From assembly GCF_003611275.1 (NCBI RefSeq), contig NZ_CP020694.1, positions 744,001 to 808,000 on the forward strand: a DNA stretch of 64,000 nt, read 5' to 3'. Origin of the DNA: Sulfitobacter sp. D7 (GTDB taxonomy: Bacteria > Pseudomonadota > Alphaproteobacteria > Rhodobacterales > Rhodobacteraceae). Below are positions 43,612 to 53,081 of this stretch, one piece after another; position 1 is the stretch's first letter, and each line of letters opens with the position of its first letter. Under the pieces are notes generated by a model. The model did not search any database. It saw only the letters and a program-made list of their open reading frames with translations, and had not been told where the DNA came from. A program made the position numbers and the translations under genes.

Positions 43612-44354
43612 TCCGGCGGGGGTTGCTTGCTTTTTTCTGTGTACTGGCGCTGACGGCGGCGCTGTTGCGGGACAATCCGGTTGTCAGCGCGGCGCAGGGC
43701 TATGCCGCGGATGTGGCGACTACGGCGGCGGCGAGCTATGTCACGCTGCGCACGTTGAACGCCTTTCTATCGACAGCGCAAGAGATCGAGGTGGGGCTCT
43801 CGTTCATTGCCTCCGGCTCGGCGCGGCCCTTAAAGGTGTTGGAGCCGATTGACGACACGGTTGAGCGGATCGCGGGGCTGGTTTTTGGCGTGATGGTGGC
43901 CACCGGGGTGATAGCCGTGGCCTTGGGGCCGGTAAGCGCCATCGGCATGGGGCTGCTGGCGGTTGCATTGGCTGTCTGGGCAGTCAGTAAACGCGGTCAT
44001 GCGGGGCTGCCGCGGCGGTTGGCGTGGTATGGCGGATTTTTAGGGTTGGCTTTGCCTCTCGCGCTGGTGGTGTCGGAGCCGCTGGCAGGCCAGCTTACCG
44101 AGGCGGTCTATCTGCGCAATATGGAGGTGATTGAGGAGATCACCGCCCGTGTCGGCGGCAGTGAGGCTTTGGGTGAAGAAGAGCCGGGTCTGACAGAATA
44201 CCGACAGCTTGCCAGCAATCTTTGGAGCCGGGCGGATGAGTTAATCGGCGCTTTGCTGGCGGTGTTGGGCGTGCATGTGTTTCGGATATTCTTGCTGCCG
44301 CTGTTGCTGGTGGGCGGGTTGTTTGTCGTGGCGCGGCATTACGCGCGAGATTGA
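43608..44354 (+). CDS. Conserved polytopic membrane protein
   Basis: 248 aa starting at TTG 43608, overlapping the upstream stop as TTGA. A hydrophobic N-terminus (LLAFFCVLALTAALL) is followed by several membrane helices (VFGVMVATGVIAVALGPVSA, LGLALPLALVVSEPL, and a C-terminal one). A soluble helical part between them includes NMEVIEEITARVGGSEALGE. No family recognised. Tight overlap implies co-translation with the GcvT-type oxidase, but there is no evident functional link. Confidence 0.7.
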   Translation: MIRRGLLAFFCVLALTAALLRDNPVVSAAQGYAADVATTAAASYVTLRTLNAFLSTAQEIEVGLSFIASGSARPLKVLEPIDDTVERIAGLVFGVMVATGVIAVALGPVSAIGMGLLAVALAVWAVSKRGHAGLPRRLAWYGGFLGLALPLALVVSEPLAGQLTEAVYLRNMEVIEEITARVGGSEALGEEEPGLTEYRQLASNLWSRADELIGALLAVLGVHVFRIFLLPLLLVGGLFVVARHYARD

Positions 44355-44418
44355 TTTCAAACAACTACGTTGCGGGCATTCCGGGTGGTGTGCAGCGGTA
44401 TTTAAGAAAGGATGAATG

Positions 44419-44442
44419 AGGGGGGGATGCGTTCCCCCCTTT
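44419..44442. terminator. Bidirectional terminator between convergent genes
   Basis: AGGGGGGG and CCCCCCTT form a strong stem with a 7-nt loop. TTT follows on the plus strand. It sits between the plus-strand membrane-protein gene and the minus-strand GH25 gene, so it can serve both. Confidence 0.65.
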
Positions 44443-44446
44443 GGCG

Positions 44447-45235
44447 TTAGCGCAGGGCGTGGGTGGCGACCCAGTTTTGCCACTCGGCGCTGCTGCCAGA
44501 GAAGGCGTTGATGTCTACGTCACCGCCGATGCCGGGAACGATGCCGGTTGCGCTATATTGCCAGAAACGCCAGGTTTGGCCGGGGTAGGCCTCGGCAGGG
44601 GCTTTGGCGGTGGTGCGCAGCCAGAAGTCGTAGCCGTTGAATCCGTTTAGCCCGTTTTGTCGATAGAATTCTGGCGTAGTGTAGATGACGGGGTGCTGGC
44701 CGTAGTGACGCTCGACCACGGCGAGCCAGCGGCGCATTTGGTCGCGGACTTCGGATGCAGGCGGGCGGATGTGGGCGCAGGTGGGGGAAAACGGGTTCCA
44801 TTCCATGTCGAGCACCGGGGGCAGCATGCCGGGGGTGCGCGGCACGTTGCGGATGAACCAGCGGGCCTGATCCTCGGGTGAGGTGCAGAAGTAGTAGAAG
44901 TGGTAGGCGCCGCGTTTGACGGCGGCTTGTCCTGCGCCTTGCCAATGCGTGTCGAAGTTGATGTCTTTCAGGTCGCCGCCTTCAGTGGCTTTGATGAAGG
45001 CGAAGTTCACACCGTTTCTGCGGGCGGTGTTCCAGTCGATGTTGTTCTGAAAACGGGCCACGTCAATCCCGTGGACGGGGAAAGATTGCGGTGTGCGGCC
45101 GTTGAAATCCACCGGGTCGCTGTCGCCGAAACGCGCCGGGAAGAGCGTGCCGGGATCGGCGGGGGGCGGGCTGCCGGAGCGGCCACAGGCGGCGAGGGCA
45201 AGGAGCGACAGGATCAAGGCGCGGCGGAGGATCAT
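44447..45235 (-). CDS. GH25 lysozyme-like lipoprotein
   Basis: 262 aa. The N-terminus LILSLLALAAC is a lipobox signal (Cys17), so the protein is likely anchored to a membrane and faces the periplasm. The GH25 fold is clear: HGIDVARFQNNIDW with the first Asp, NFAFIKATEGG with Glu, and the catalytic pair in PVLDMEWNPF, then a C-terminal RFWQYSATG and DVDINAF. GH25 enzymes hydrolyse the peptidoglycan sugar chain. The stop side faces a shared terminator. Its ATG overlaps the stop of the upstream methyltransferase gene. Confidence 0.9.
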   Translation of the reverse strand: MILRRALILSLLALAACGRSGSPPPADPGTLFPARFGDSDPVDFNGRTPQSFPVHGIDVARFQNNIDWNTARRNGVNFAFIKATEGGDLKDINFDTHWQGAGQAAVKRGAYHFYYFCTSPEDQARWFIRNVPRTPGMLPPVLDMEWNPFSPTCAHIRPPASEVRDQMRRWLAVVERHYGQHPVIYTTPEFYRQNGLNGFNGYDFWLRTTAKAPAEAYPGQTWRFWQYSATGIVPGIGGDVDINAFSGSSAEWQNWVATHALR

Positions 45236-45885
45236 GGGCTGGGCTTTCTGGCGATGAATGCGAGGTTGTTGGCGGGCATGTCCACTTCGTCGATCGGGCT
45301 AAGGCCCGCATCGCTAAGCCAGCGGGCTATGTCGATGTTGTCTTTGTAGCCGATCGTGGGGTCGGCGGCGCGCAGTTCGGCGTCAAAGCGGGTGTCGCCG
45401 GGGGAGGTGGTTTGGCCAGCGCGTTTGAAGGGGCCGTAGAGGATCAGTGTGCCGCCGGGGGCGAGGGCTGTGGCGGCTTCGGTGATCAGGCTCCGAGTGG
45501 CGGGGGTTGGGATGAGGTGCAGCAGGTTGGCCAGCATGATCAGGTCGAAGGGGCCATGTTCGCCCGCCCAGCCGGGCTGGGTCGCGTCGAGTGGCAGGGC
45601 CGGGGCGATATTGGGCAGGGTGGCCTCGGCCGCGTGGGCGTTGATGCTGGCGCGGCGGGCTGTGTCGATGTCGCTGGGCAGCCATGTGAGGCCCGGCAGG
45701 CGTTTGGCAAAGCCGACCACATGCTGGCCGGTGCCGCTGGCGATTTCCAGCGCGCGGCCTTTTTGTGGAGCGTGGGTTGCCAGCAGATCGCAAAGCGCGT
45801 CGAGGTTGCGTGCAGCGGCGGGGGCGAAAAGACGGTCGCCGCCTGCGTCTTCGGTGACGCTGGCACTCGGGGGCAGTCGGCTCAT
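45232..45885 (-). CDS. DUF938 SAM-dependent methyltransferase
   Basis: 217 aa. The SAM-binding loop is ALEIASGTGQHVVGFAKRLP, followed by LPSDID as the acidic motif and FDLIMLANLLHLIP. The C-terminus (YKDNIDIARWLSDAGL, VDMPANNLAFIARK) is typical of DUF938. The substrate is unknown. It overlaps the GH25 lipoprotein gene by 4 nt downstream and the aldo/keto reductase gene by 4 nt upstream, so three genes are translationally linked. Confidence 0.88.
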   Translation of the reverse strand: MSRLPPSASVTEDAGGDRLFAPAAARNLDALCDLLATHAPQKGRALEIASGTGQHVVGFAKRLPGLTWLPSDIDTARRASINAHAAEATLPNIAPALPLDATQPGWAGEHGPFDLIMLANLLHLIPTPATRSLITEAATALAPGGTLILYGPFKRAGQTTSPGDTRFDAELRAADPTIGYKDNIDIARWLSDAGLSPIDEVDMPANNLAFIARKPSP

Positions 45886-46820
45886 GATTGCTCTTCTAGC
45901 CGGTCGGTGGCCGGGGGCGGTGTGGGCGAGAGCGCGGCGATGGCGGCGTAGGTTTGTGGCGTCATTTGGTAGTTGAGCGCGGCCAGTGACGGTTCAAGCT
46001 GTGCCAAAGAGCGGGCGGAAATGATCGGGGTTGGCCGCGTGGGGTGTGCCGCCGCCCATGCCACGGCGAGGGTCGCTGGATGGGTGCCGAGATCGCGGGC
46101 GAGGGCGGCCAGCCCGGCAGCGGCGCCGTGCATCACCTCTTGTCCGTAGCGGGCAGCATAACGGTCATCTTCGCTGAGGCGACCGGTGCCTCCGGTGGCA
46201 TATTTCCCGGTGAGCAGCCCGCCGCCCAGGGGAGAGTAGGGCGCGACGAGAATGTCGAGGTCATGGGCCATGGGGAGGATCTCGACCTCGGCTTGGCGTT
46301 TGACGAGATTGTACATCGGTTGGATCACCGTGATCTCTAGGCCGAAGTCGGCGGCGATATGGGCCGCTTTGACGACCTGCCATGCGGCGAAGTTGGACAG
46401 GCCCACTTGGCGGATGTGGCCCAGATCTTTCAACTCGGCCAGCGCGGCGAAGCTTTCGGTCAGCGGTGTGTCCGGGTCGAAACGGTGCAGGTAGAGCACG
46501 TCGAGCGTATCAAGCTGCATCCGCTGGCGTGATGTCTCGGCAGAAGCGAGAATATTGGCACGCCCTGCGCCGCCGATATAGGCGGCTTTGGTGGCCACGA
46601 TCAGGCTGTCGCGGCGGTCTTGCACGAACTGGCCCAGCAGCGTCTCGGACGCCCCGTCGGTATAGACATGCGCCGTGTCGAAATGCGTGATCCCCGCCGC
46701 GATACAGGCGTCGAACATCGCGCGGGAGGCCGCTGCATCGGCGCGGCCACCGAATTGCATCGTGCCGAAGGCGAGGCGGCTGGCGGGGGTGCCATCAAGG
46801 CTGGTGAGCATGTAGTTCAT
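45882..46820 (-). CDS. Aldo/keto reductase
   Basis: 312 aa. NADPH-dependent (alpha/beta)8-barrel reductase. The start SLDGTPASRLAFGTMQFGGR, catalytic Asp in HFDTAHVYTDGASETLLGQF with Tyr four residues later, Lys in IVATKAAYIGG and His in DVLYLHRFDPDTPL form the standard D-Y-K-H tetrad. It reduces aldehydes or ketones of unknown identity. It is the first gene of the three-gene overlapping unit with the methyltransferase and GH25 genes. Confidence 0.9.
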   Translation of the reverse strand: MNYMLTSLDGTPASRLAFGTMQFGGRADAAASRAMFDACIAAGITHFDTAHVYTDGASETLLGQFVQDRRDSLIVATKAAYIGGAGRANILASAETSRQRMQLDTLDVLYLHRFDPDTPLTESFAALAELKDLGHIRQVGLSNFAAWQVVKAAHIAADFGLEITVIQPMYNLVKRQAEVEILPMAHDLDILVAPYSPLGGGLLTGKYATGGTGRLSEDDRYAARYGQEVMHGAAAGLAALARDLGTHPATLAVAWAAAHPTRPTPIISARSLAQLEPSLAALNYQMTPQTYAAIAALSPTPPPATDRLEEQS

Positions 46821-46885
46821 GCACGATTGGTGGCATGGGCGCTGCCCGCGCGCAATGGGTTTGGCGCGGGGCAGGCGGTGGGGCG

Positions 46886-47503
46886 CTAGGCGTCTCGGGG
46901 TTCGCCTTTCTCTAGCGCGCGTTGATAGGCGGGGCGGTTTTGGATCATCTCGACGAAGCCTTTGAGTGCCGGATAATCCGCGGCGCGGCCTTGGCGCATG
47001 GCAACCTCGGCGGGGAAGCTCAGCATGATGTCGGCGGCCGACAGCGTATCTTGCACGAAGTGGCCCGAGGCACGCACGAGGCTGTTCATATAGCTGTAGT
47101 GGTTGTTTAATTCCGAACTGATGCGCGGGTGCAGAGGGGCTGCGGCATCGCCCAAGCGTGAGACATAGAGGTTAAGCAGGATCGGCGTCATGGCGGAGCC
47201 TTCGGCGAAATGCATCAGCTCCATATGGCGCAGGAAGGCGGGCGTATCGCGTTCAGGGATCATTTCGGGCGCGAAGCGGGTGCAGAGCAGATCGACGATG
47301 GCAGCGCTTTCGACAACCAACTGGCCGTCAATCTCAATCATCGGGGATTTGCCCAAAGGATGCACCAGTTTCAACTCGGGCGGGGCGAGGTTGGTTTCGG
47401 CATCGCGCTGATAGCGGATGACGTCATAGGGCTGATCCAACTCCTCCAGCAGCCAAAGGATGCGCTGTGAGCGGGAGCGGTTGAGGTGGTGCACGGTGAT
47501 CAT
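46886..47503 (-). CDS. Glutathione S-transferase
   Basis: 205 aa. The N-terminal thioredoxin-like domain (ITVHHLNRSRSQRILWLLEE) contains the Ser/Arg motif for glutathione activation, cis-Pro in KSPMIEIDGQLVVESAAIVD and the E-S pair that binds the glutamyl end. The C-terminal domain is helical. It conjugates or reduces electrophiles with glutathione, or acts as a structural homologue. It is transcribed alone, 65 nt from the aldo/keto reductase start, and may share its transcript. Confidence 0.88.
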   Translation of the reverse strand: MITVHHLNRSRSQRILWLLEELDQPYDVIRYQRDAETNLAPPELKLVHPLGKSPMIEIDGQLVVESAAIVDLLCTRFAPEMIPERDTPAFLRHMELMHFAEGSAMTPILLNLYVSRLGDAAAPLHPRISSELNNHYSYMNSLVRASGHFVQDTLSAADIMLSFPAEVAMRQGRAADYPALKGFVEMIQNRPAYQRALEKGEPRDA

Positions 47504-47565
47504 GGCAAGCGCCTTTCACGAAGAGGGAAGGGCGAGCCTAGCAACCCCGGCGCGGGCCGCAATGG

Positions 47566-47595
47566 AAAAGGGGCGCGCGGTTGCCCGCACGCCCC
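47566..47595 (-). terminator. Terminator of the xdh-ABC importer operon
   Basis: On the minus strand GGGGCGTGCG pairs with CGCGCGCCCC (one mismatch) around GGCAAC, followed by TTTT. It lies 23 nt beyond the stop of the BMP-type binding-protein gene, the last gene of the operon. Confidence 0.7.
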
Positions 47596-47618
47596 TGTCA
47601 TCTGTGAGCCGGTTCGGC

Positions 47619-48692
47619 TTACTGCGGGATCGTGCCTTCGATGCCTTCGACATAGAAGTTCATGCCCGCGAGCGTGCCGTCATCGGCGGTCTCGCCTTCG
47701 GCCAGCCAAGCGGAGCCGTCCTGTTTGTTGATCGGCCCGGTGAAGGGGTGGTATTCGCCCGATGCGATCTTGTCTTTCATTTCCAGCGCTTCGGCTTTCA
47801 CGTCGGCGGGAACGGCGTCAGAGATCTCGCCAATGCCGACCATGCCCGGCCCAATGCCGTCCCATGTATCAGTGGATTCCCATGTGCCGTCCATGACCGC
47901 TTTGACGCGCTCGATGTAGTAGGGTGCCCAGTCGTCAATGATCGAAGAGACGCGCGGCTTGGGACCGTATTGCGCCATGTCGGACGCCTGACCGAAGGTG
48001 ATCACGTTGCCCGCTTCCTGTGCCGCCGCTTGGGGCGCGGTGGAATCGGTGTGTTGCAGGACCACGTCAGCGCCTTGTTCGATCAGAACCTTGGCGGCGT
48101 CGGCTTCTTTGGCCGGGTCAAACCATGTGTAGGCCCAGACGATTTTGAACTGAACGTCGGGGTTCACTTTCTTGGCGTGGATATAGGCGGAGTTGATGCC
48201 GCGGATCACTTCGGGGATCGGGAAGGAGCCGATGTAGCCGATGATGTTGCTCTCGGTCATCGAGCCCGCGATGTGGCCCTGAATGGCGCGGCCTTCGTAG
48301 AAACGCGCGGAGTACGTCGAGACGTTGTCGGCGCGTTTGTAGCCGGTGGCGTGCTCGAACTTCACGTCGGGGAATTTCTTAGCGACGTTGATCGTGGGGT
48401 CCATGTAGCCAAAGGAGGTGGTGAAGATCAGGTCGGCACCGTCGAGCGCCATCTGGGTCATCACACGCTCAGAGTCCGGGCCTTCGGCAACGCTTTCGAC
48501 GAAGACGGTTTCGACCTTATCGCCGAACTCTTCTTCGACGGCCAAGCGGCCTTCGTTATGCTCGTAGGTCCAGCCGCCGTCGCCCACGGGGCCAACAAAG
48601 ACAAAGCCGACCTTGGTCTTGTCTTGGGCAACAGCGCCCGAAGCAAGGCCGAGCGCAAGTGCCGCGCTGGTCATAAGGGTGGATAGTTTCAT
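47619..48692 (-). CDS. BMP-family ABC transporter substrate-binding protein
   Basis: 357 aa from ATG 48692. A signal peptide (MKLSTLMTSAALALGLASG, then AVAQ) directs it to the periplasm. The BMP/PnrA fold follows: KVGFVFVGPVGDGGWTYEHN, TTSFGYMDPTINVAKKFPDV and IGYIGSFPIPEVIRGINSA. BMP-type proteins bind purine nucleosides or bases. Because the operon also encodes xanthine dehydrogenase, hypoxanthine, xanthine or related purines are the likely ligands. It is the last gene, 71 nt after the second permease gene, with a terminator behind it. Confidence 0.88.
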   Translation of the reverse strand: MKLSTLMTSAALALGLASGAVAQDKTKVGFVFVGPVGDGGWTYEHNEGRLAVEEEFGDKVETVFVESVAEGPDSERVMTQMALDGADLIFTTSFGYMDPTINVAKKFPDVKFEHATGYKRADNVSTYSARFYEGRAIQGHIAGSMTESNIIGYIGSFPIPEVIRGINSAYIHAKKVNPDVQFKIVWAYTWFDPAKEADAAKVLIEQGADVVLQHTDSTAPQAAAQEAGNVITFGQASDMAQYGPKPRVSSIIDDWAPYYIERVKAVMDGTWESTDTWDGIGPGMVGIGEISDAVPADVKAEALEMKDKIASGEYHPFTGPINKQDGSAWLAEGETADDGTLAGMNFYVEGIEGTIPQ

Positions 48693-48763
48693 GAGGTTTC
48701 CCCTGTTTACGTGCCCCTTGCTGGGGCTTGATGTGCGGCGCAGGGCCGCGTGACGTGATGCCC

Positions 48764-49684
48764 CTAGTTTGAGGCGTGGAAGGTTCGGCCCAGTGAGGCC
48801 GGCGCGGCGCTTTTGTCCGCCGACAGCACCACCAGAACGATGATGGTGATGATATACGGCGACATTGCCAGATACTCTACCGGTATGGCAACGCCCGCGC
48901 CCTGCAAGTTCAACTGCAACTGGGTGATGCCGCCGAAAAGATAGGCACCCAGCAGCGCGCGCCATGGTTTCCAGCTGGCAAAGACGACGAGGGCAAGGGC
49001 GATCCAGCCGATCCCGGCGGTCATGCCTTCGGTCCATTGCGGCACACGGATCAGGCTGATGTAGGCGCCGCCCAAACCTGCGCAGGCCCCGCCGAACAAG
49101 ATTGCCATCGTGCGGATGCGTTTGACCTTGTAGCCAAGCGCATGGGCTGCGTCGTGGCTTTCGCCCACCGCGCGCAGGATCAGCCCGGCGCGGGTGAATT
49201 TCAGCACCGCCCAGACCCCGGCGACCAGCGCGATGCCCAGGTAAAGGATGATGTCATGGGTAAAGAGGATCGGCCCGATGACGGGAATGTCGGCCAAGCG
49301 GCCAAAGTCGATGTCGCCCAGCCGTGGCGGTTTGATCCCGACGTAGCTTTGCCCGATGAGGGCCGAGAGGCCGAGGCCAAAGAGGGTGAGTGATAGGCCA
49401 GAGGCGACCTGATTGGCCAGCGCCACCTGCGTCAGGAAGGCGAAGAGCAGGCTGAGGACGGCACCGCCAACAGCAGCGGCGGCAAAGCCTAAAAGCGGCG
49501 AGCCGGTCTCAACCGCCGTGGCAAAGCCGCAGATCGCGCCGGTGATCATCATGCCTTCGACGCCGAGGTTTAGCACGCCGGATTTCTCGACCACCAATTC
49601 GCCGATGGCGGCAAAAATCAGCGGTGTGGCCGCGACCAGAAAGCCTGCGACAAACAAGAGCGGGTTGATTGCAGAGAGATCCAT
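48764..49684 (-). CDS. ABC transporter permease (purine-type), second
   Basis: 306 aa with about eight to ten membrane helices. The family signature is near ATPLIFAAIGELVVEKSGVL and NLGVEGMMITGAICGFATAV, typical of BMP-linked nucleoside permeases related to RbsC. Its ATG shares a base with the upstream permease's stop (TGATG), so the two permeases are made together and form the channel. It stands between permease 1 and the binding-protein gene. Confidence 0.9.
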   Translation of the reverse strand: MDLSAINPLLFVAGFLVAATPLIFAAIGELVVEKSGVLNLGVEGMMITGAICGFATAVETGSPLLGFAAAAVGGAVLSLLFAFLTQVALANQVASGLSLTLFGLGLSALIGQSYVGIKPPRLGDIDFGRLADIPVIGPILFTHDIILYLGIALVAGVWAVLKFTRAGLILRAVGESHDAAHALGYKVKRIRTMAILFGGACAGLGGAYISLIRVPQWTEGMTAGIGWIALALVVFASWKPWRALLGAYLFGGITQLQLNLQGAGVAIPVEYLAMSPYIITIIVLVVLSADKSAAPASLGRTFHASN

Positions 49685-50766
49685 CAGGCAGCCTCCGCCG
49701 CGCCAAGACGCAGCCGGTAATGTGTGAAAACGTCCAGCGCGAGCAGGAAGAACAGGAGCATCCCTTGGAACACTTGGATCGCAGCGGCGGGCAGGCCGAG
49801 GTTCGACTGCGCGATGTCACCGCCAATATACGTCAGTGCCATCAGCCCGCCCGCGAGCAGGATGCCGATGGGATGCAAACGGCCAAGGAAGGCCACGATG
49901 ATCGCGGTGAACCCATAGCCCACGTTAAAGTCGATGGTGATCTGACCCGAGGGGCCCGCGACCTCAAACATCCCCGCAAGCCCGGCGAGCAGGCCCGAGG
50001 TGCCAAGGCAAAACAACACCAGCCGCGCCGGGTTCACACCCGAGAAACGTGCGGCGCGGGGGGCCTCGCCTGTCACGCGGATGGCAAAGCCCAACCGGTG
50101 TTTGGTCAGCAGCACATAGGCAAAGATCACCGCGATCAGCGCCGCGACCACGCCCCAATGCATGCCGGACCCCGCGAAAAGCTCGGCGTTATGCGCGGGC
50201 GCATATTGTTGTAGGTTGCGCGACCCGGGAAAGCCGTAGCCCTCTGGGTTTTTCAGCAACCCCAGTGACATAGAGGCAAGGAATTGCTCAGCGACATAGA
50301 CCAACATCAGCGAGACGAGAATTTCATTGGTGCCAAAACGCACCTTCAAAAGGGCCGGGATCATCGCCCAAAGCCAACCGCCCAAGGCCCCCGCAAGTAC
50401 CATCAGCGGGAAGATATACCAGCCCTCGGCGGGGTAGAACGCCAGTCCCATCGCGGCGCCAAAGATGGCACCCATGATGTACTGCCCCTCGGCCCCGATG
50501 TTCCAGATGCCCGCTTTGAACCCAAGGCTGAGGCCGATGGCGATCAGCACCAAGGGCGCGCCTTTGATCAGCAGTTGTGGGCGGTAATAAAAGGCATATT
50601 CGCCAAACAGCGGCTGCCAAAAGATCGTTTGCAGCGCCTCGACCGGGTCTTTGCCCAGCACGGCGAACAAGAGCCCGCCGAAGATGAAAGTGGCCAGCAC
50701 CGCCATGATCGGCGTCGACAGGGAAAGGGCCCGGCTGGGCTGCGGGCGCTTTTCAAGGCGGATCAC
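49684..50766 (-). CDS. ABC transporter permease (purine-type), first
   Basis: 360 aa with about ten membrane helices. The conserved region is GLSLGFKAGIWNIGAEGQYI followed by MGAIFGAAMG, the permease signature of this family. It is longer at the N-terminus than its partner, as usual for the first permease of BMP-type importers. It lies 42 nt after the ATPase gene and overlaps permease 2. Confidence 0.9.
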   Translation of the reverse strand: MIRLEKRPQPSRALSLSTPIMAVLATFIFGGLLFAVLGKDPVEALQTIFWQPLFGEYAFYYRPQLLIKGAPLVLIAIGLSLGFKAGIWNIGAEGQYIMGAIFGAAMGLAFYPAEGWYIFPLMVLAGALGGWLWAMIPALLKVRFGTNEILVSLMLVYVAEQFLASMSLGLLKNPEGYGFPGSRNLQQYAPAHNAELFAGSGMHWGVVAALIAVIFAYVLLTKHRLGFAIRVTGEAPRAARFSGVNPARLVLFCLGTSGLLAGLAGMFEVAGPSGQITIDFNVGYGFTAIIVAFLGRLHPIGILLAGGLMALTYIGGDIAQSNLGLPAAAIQVFQGMLLFFLLALDVFTHYRLRLGAAEAA

Positions 50767-50808
50767 AGATCACCCCCAATGGTCAGAGTGAAAGATACGG
50801 AGGCTGCG

Positions 50809-52326
50809 TCAAACATGCGCCACCTCCATGCCATGCGCGCCGCCCATCATCAGGCCAATCTCGTCGACCGTCAGCCCCTGCGCGGGGCGCGTCGGCGACA
50901 GGCGGCCTTCGTTTAGCGCGGCGAAATTGTCGGAAATCTCCATCAACTCATCGAGGTCTTGGCTGATGACGATCACGGCGGTGCCGCCGGAAGCGAGGTC
51001 CAGAAGGGCCTGCCGGATCGCGGCGGCGGCAGAGGCATCGACACCCCAAGTCGGCTGGTTCACCACCAGCAGCTCGGGCCGTTGCAGCACCTCGCGGCCA
51101 ATGACGAACTTTTGCAGGTTCCCCCCCGAGAGCGAGCGCGCCGCATTGCCGGGGCCGGGGGTGCGCACGTCGAATGTCTTGATGATCTTCTCGGCAAAGG
51201 TACGCGCCTTGCCCCAGTCGAGCATGCCGCCCCGCTCCAGCCCTTCGCGGGCGGCACCGGTCAGCATCGCGTTTTCAGTTAGCGACATATCCGGAACGGC
51301 GGCGTGCCCGAGCCGTTCTTCGGGCGCGGTCAACACGCCGAGAGCCCGGCGCGCGGTGGGGCCAAGAAGGCCAATATCGCGCCCGTCAAAGGTGATCATG
51401 CCCGCGCCGACCAGCGTTTCACCCGAGAGAGCGTTGAGCAATTCATCCTGCCCATTGCCCGCAACGCCGCCGATGCCCAGCACCTCACCGCGTCGCACCT
51501 CGACCGAAATCTCGCGCAGCGGCATGCCGAAAGCATGGGCCGACCGCGCCGAGAGTTTATTGAGCGTCAGCGTCACTTCGCCCGGCGCCTTGCTGTCGCG
51601 CGTGGGCGTTTTCAGCGCCGAGCCGACCATCATTTCAGCCATGTCGCGCGCGGATGTTTCGCGCGGGGTGCAATGGCCGACGACCTTGCCCAACCGCAGG
51701 ATCGTCGCGCTGTCGCAAAGGCTGCGGATCTCTTCGAGCTTGTGCGAGATATAAAGGATCGCGGTGCCCTCTGCGCTGAGCTTGCGCAGGGTTTTGAACA
51801 GGATTTCAACCTCTTGCGGCGTTAGGACTGAGGTCGGCTCGTCCATGATCAGCAGTTTGGGCTCTTGCAGCAGGCAGCGGATGATCTCGACCCGCTGACG
51901 TTCGCCTGCCGACAGATCGCCGACGGTGCGATCCGGCGCAAGCGGCAAGCCATAGGTGTCTGAGACATCGCGGATTTGCTGGCTAAGCTCGCGCATACGC
52001 GGCGGGTTTTCCATGCCGAGGGCGATGTTCTCGGCCACGCTGAGCGCATCGAAAAGCGAGAAATGTTGAAACACCATGCCGACGCCCGCCTGCCGGGCCG
52101 CATGGGGATCGGTGGGGGCAAAGTTCTCGCCCCGCATCTGCATCTGACCCGCGTCAGGTTTGACCAGCCCGTAGATCATTTTGACCAGTGTGGATTTGCC
52201 CGCGCCATTCTCGCCCAGCAGGGCGTGAACCTCGCCCGGAGCAATCCGCAAGGACACGTCATCGTTCGCGACGACGCCGGGGTAGGCCTTGGTCAACCCA
52301 GAGAGGTCGAGAAGTTTGTCAGTCAT
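50809..52326 (-). CDS. ABC transporter ATPase with two nucleotide-binding domains
   Basis: 505 aa, a fused double ATPase as in sugar and nucleoside importers. The first half has Walker A GENGAGKS, signature LSAGERQRVEI and Walker B LLIMDEPTS. The second half has GVAGNGQDELLNAL in place of Walker A, signature LSGGNLQKFVIGRE and LLVVNQPTWGVD with Asn-Gln instead of Asp-Glu. The second site is therefore probably degenerate, as in related RbsA-type proteins. It energises the two permeases. Its start overlaps the xdhC stop by 4 nt, tying uptake to xanthine dehydrogenase maturation. Confidence 0.92.
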   Translation of the reverse strand: MTDKLLDLSGLTKAYPGVVANDDVSLRIAPGEVHALLGENGAGKSTLVKMIYGLVKPDAGQMQMRGENFAPTDPHAARQAGVGMVFQHFSLFDALSVAENIALGMENPPRMRELSQQIRDVSDTYGLPLAPDRTVGDLSAGERQRVEIIRCLLQEPKLLIMDEPTSVLTPQEVEILFKTLRKLSAEGTAILYISHKLEEIRSLCDSATILRLGKVVGHCTPRETSARDMAEMMVGSALKTPTRDSKAPGEVTLTLNKLSARSAHAFGMPLREISVEVRRGEVLGIGGVAGNGQDELLNALSGETLVGAGMITFDGRDIGLLGPTARRALGVLTAPEERLGHAAVPDMSLTENAMLTGAAREGLERGGMLDWGKARTFAEKIIKTFDVRTPGPGNAARSLSGGNLQKFVIGREVLQRPELLVVNQPTWGVDASAAAAIRQALLDLASGGTAVIVISQDLDELMEISDNFAALNEGRLSPTRPAQGLTVDEIGLMMGGAHGMEVAHV

Positions 52327-53081
52327 GCGGAAACCTTTGTCTGGGTCCGGGCGATGAGAGAGATCAACGCACCATGTGCAATCTGGGCGGGCAGCTTGCC
52401 CAGCGACTTATCGCCAATAGGGCAGATGATGCCAGAGGGATCCAGCCCCATGTCGCGCAAGCGGCGGGAAAACCGTGACTTTTTTGTGTCAGAGCCGATC
52501 AAGCCGACACTCTCTGCCCCGCGTTTAAGCAGGGCAGCGCTGAGGGCGAGGTCGATGTCATGGGAATAGGTGAAGATCAGGTGATGCGCGTTTTGCGGCG
52601 CGTGGACGGCAAGGCGCGGCATGTCGGCGGCGGGGGTGGCGGTGACATGGGGCGGCACGTCTTTGGGGAAACGGTCCGTCGCGCTGTCGATCCATGTGAT
52701 GGCAAAGGCGTTGGCTGGGCAGGCGGCCACCACCGCGCGGCCCACGTGCCCCGCCCCCCAAAGCCAGAGGGGCGTGGCGCTCTCGAATGTGGCGTCCAGT
52801 GGCAGCGGCGTGGGGTTGTCGAGCGGGCGGGGCGCGGCAGTGTAGCGCAGGCTTACCGCGCCGCCGCAGCACTGTCCAAGGCCGGGGCCGAGAGGCAGGG
52901 TTTGGCTGTCCTCGAAACGCCCTTCGGCCAGCAGGCGGCGGGCATGGGCAATCGCCTGATGCTCCAACGCGCCGCCGCCGATGGTGCCGTCGATGCTGTC
53001 CGGCGTGACTTTCATCGCCGTGCCCGCATCACGCGGGGCCGATCCGCGCGTGGCGGTGACCTCGACGTAGACCGCGCTCAT
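52323..53081 (-). CDS. xdhC: Xanthine dehydrogenase accessory protein XdhC
   Basis: 252 aa. XdhC-type proteins bind molybdenum cofactor, help its sulfuration and load it into xanthine dehydrogenase. The N-terminal domain has GSAPRDAGTAMKVTPDSIDG with TIGGGALEHQAIAHARRLL and GPGLGQCCGGAVSLRY. The C-terminal Rossmann-like part has LWLWGAGHVGRAVVAACPA and IFTYSHDIDLALSAALLKRG. It overlaps xdhB and the ATPase gene by 4 nt each. Confidence 0.93.
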   Translation of the reverse strand: MSAVYVEVTATRGSAPRDAGTAMKVTPDSIDGTIGGGALEHQAIAHARRLLAEGRFEDSQTLPLGPGLGQCCGGAVSLRYTAAPRPLDNPTPLPLDATFESATPLWLWGAGHVGRAVVAACPANAFAITWIDSATDRFPKDVPPHVTATPAADMPRLAVHAPQNAHHLIFTYSHDIDLALSAALLKRGAESVGLIGSDTKKSRFSRRLRDMGLDPSGIICPIGDKSLGKLPAQIAHGALISLIARTQTKVSA